Positions 14,620 through 14,947 of a DNA stretch of 14,947 nucleotides are shown here, piece after piece. Origin of the DNA: Dehalococcoidia bacterium (GTDB lineage: Bacteria > Chloroflexota > Dehalococcoidia > GIF9 > AB-539-J10). Each line of letters starts with the position of its first letter. Positions within the stretch are counted from its first letter, which is position 1. The stretch spans positions 1-14,947 of the forward strand of contig JAUVXS010000026.1 of NCBI GenBank assembly GCA_030603485.1. The letters run 5' to 3'. The translations under genes were made by a program, and so were the position numbers. The notes beneath the pieces are model-generated. The model was given only the letters and a program-made list of their open reading frames with translations. It was not told where the DNA came from and ran no database searches.

Positions 14620-14648
14620 TTCATCGGATTGTGACTTTCGGTTATCGA
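14620..14648. repeat. partial dispersed repeat (copy D)
   Basis: Begins with TTCATCGGATTGT, identical to 2023-2035, and continues with ACTTT and TTATCGA blocks shared with the other copies after a 1-base gap. It ends a few bases before the stop of the methyltransferase remnant. It is too short to be sure. Confidence 0.4.
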
Positions 14649-14654
14649 CAAGAA

Positions 14655-14945
14655 CTACTTGTAGCCCACAACAACTAGCTGCCGAGCGGTGTGGTCATAC
14701 GGGTTACCTTCCAGGTCTCCGTATACGTCAACCCGGTTGAAACCACAATCGTGCAGGAGAGCGGCTATCTCTGATCCCGCATATAGTCGGTGGGATAGTT
14801 CAGTCTCGATCCGCTCACTTCCTTTTAGCATTATCCATCGATTTTCCATCTAGCTCCAGTTCTTGTTTACCTTCCGCTCCTGTAAGACTATTACCCCATC
14901 GTCCTTACGCTCATACCAGTCTCTTTCCGTGAATATCTTGGCCAG
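14655..14945 (-). pseudogene. C-terminal part of a class I SAM methyltransferase with in-frame TAG
   Basis: The gene enters from beyond the right edge. The minus strand reads LAKIFTERDWYERKDDG, then VLQERKVNKNWS, then TAG (14850-14852), then MENRWIMLKGSERIE through to HRLYAGSEIAALLHDCGF and YGDLEGNPYDHTARQLVVVGYK. Residues on both sides of the TAG fit one continuous family C-terminus (…WS-x-MENRWI…), and the frame is kept, so a single codon, perhaps Trp TGG or Arg, seems to have become TAG. Everything left of the stop could only be made from the internal ATG at 14849, which lacks a ribosome site. TAG ends other genes here (bipA, kinase), so stop reassignment is not indicated. The catalytic SAM-binding part is outside the window. 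Confidence 0.7.
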
Positions 14946-14947
14946 CG

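Overview
The window reads as bacterial chromosome: Shine-Dalgarno sites in front of most genes, several sigma70-type promoters and a full-length BipA GTPase. Genes are mostly single units on both strands, separated by unusually long gaps (five exceed 300 bases), with no clear operon and no intrinsic terminator with a good U-tract. The mix (SMP-30-like lactonase, 4-hydroxybutyrate-type CoA-transferase, PflX-type radical SAM protein, C_GCAxxG_C_C protein, flavoredoxin-like reductase, CxxC-x17-CxxC zinc ribbon) suggests an anaerobic Chloroflexota (Dehalococcoidia-like) genome. That placement is inference from gene content, not proof.

Layout. 1-310: non-coding, with a 22-bp-spaced TAGGCGA series and part of a dispersed repeat. 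311-1854: SMP-30 lactonase and a GNAT acetyltransferase, both on the minus strand. 1861-2478: a repeat copy, the broken start of a zinc-ribbon protein gene, and a promoter. 2479-3291: APH-like kinase. 3729-4472: two-helix membrane protein of unknown function. 4769-5825: C_GCAxxG_C_C protein and a flavodoxin-like protein, each with its own promoter. 5871-6591: another repeat copy, a small zinc-ribbon gene, a perfect 17-bp hairpin, and a decayed second copy of the zinc-ribbon domain. 6664-8496: bipA. 8915-10243: CoA-transferase (minus). 10622-11194: flavin reductase family protein, convergent with a radical SAM protein (11226-12281, minus). 12494-13081: NYN-domain protein, convergent with a serine beta-lactamase-like hydrolase (13124-14413, minus). 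The right edge holds the C-terminal part of a class I methyltransferase with an in-frame TAG.

The genes do not form an obvious pathway. CoA-transferase, flavin reductase, flavodoxin-like protein and radical SAM protein fit a low-potential anaerobic metabolism, but each appears to be transcribed alone. I found no convincing new multi-gene system. The more unusual content lies between the genes: decayed paralogues (zinc-ribbon fragments at 6469-6591 and 2241-2312), a nonsense-interrupted methyltransferase, a modular dispersed repeat at four places, and two related palindromes on either side of the membrane-protein gene. No tRNA, rRNA, CRISPR array or intact mobile element was seen.
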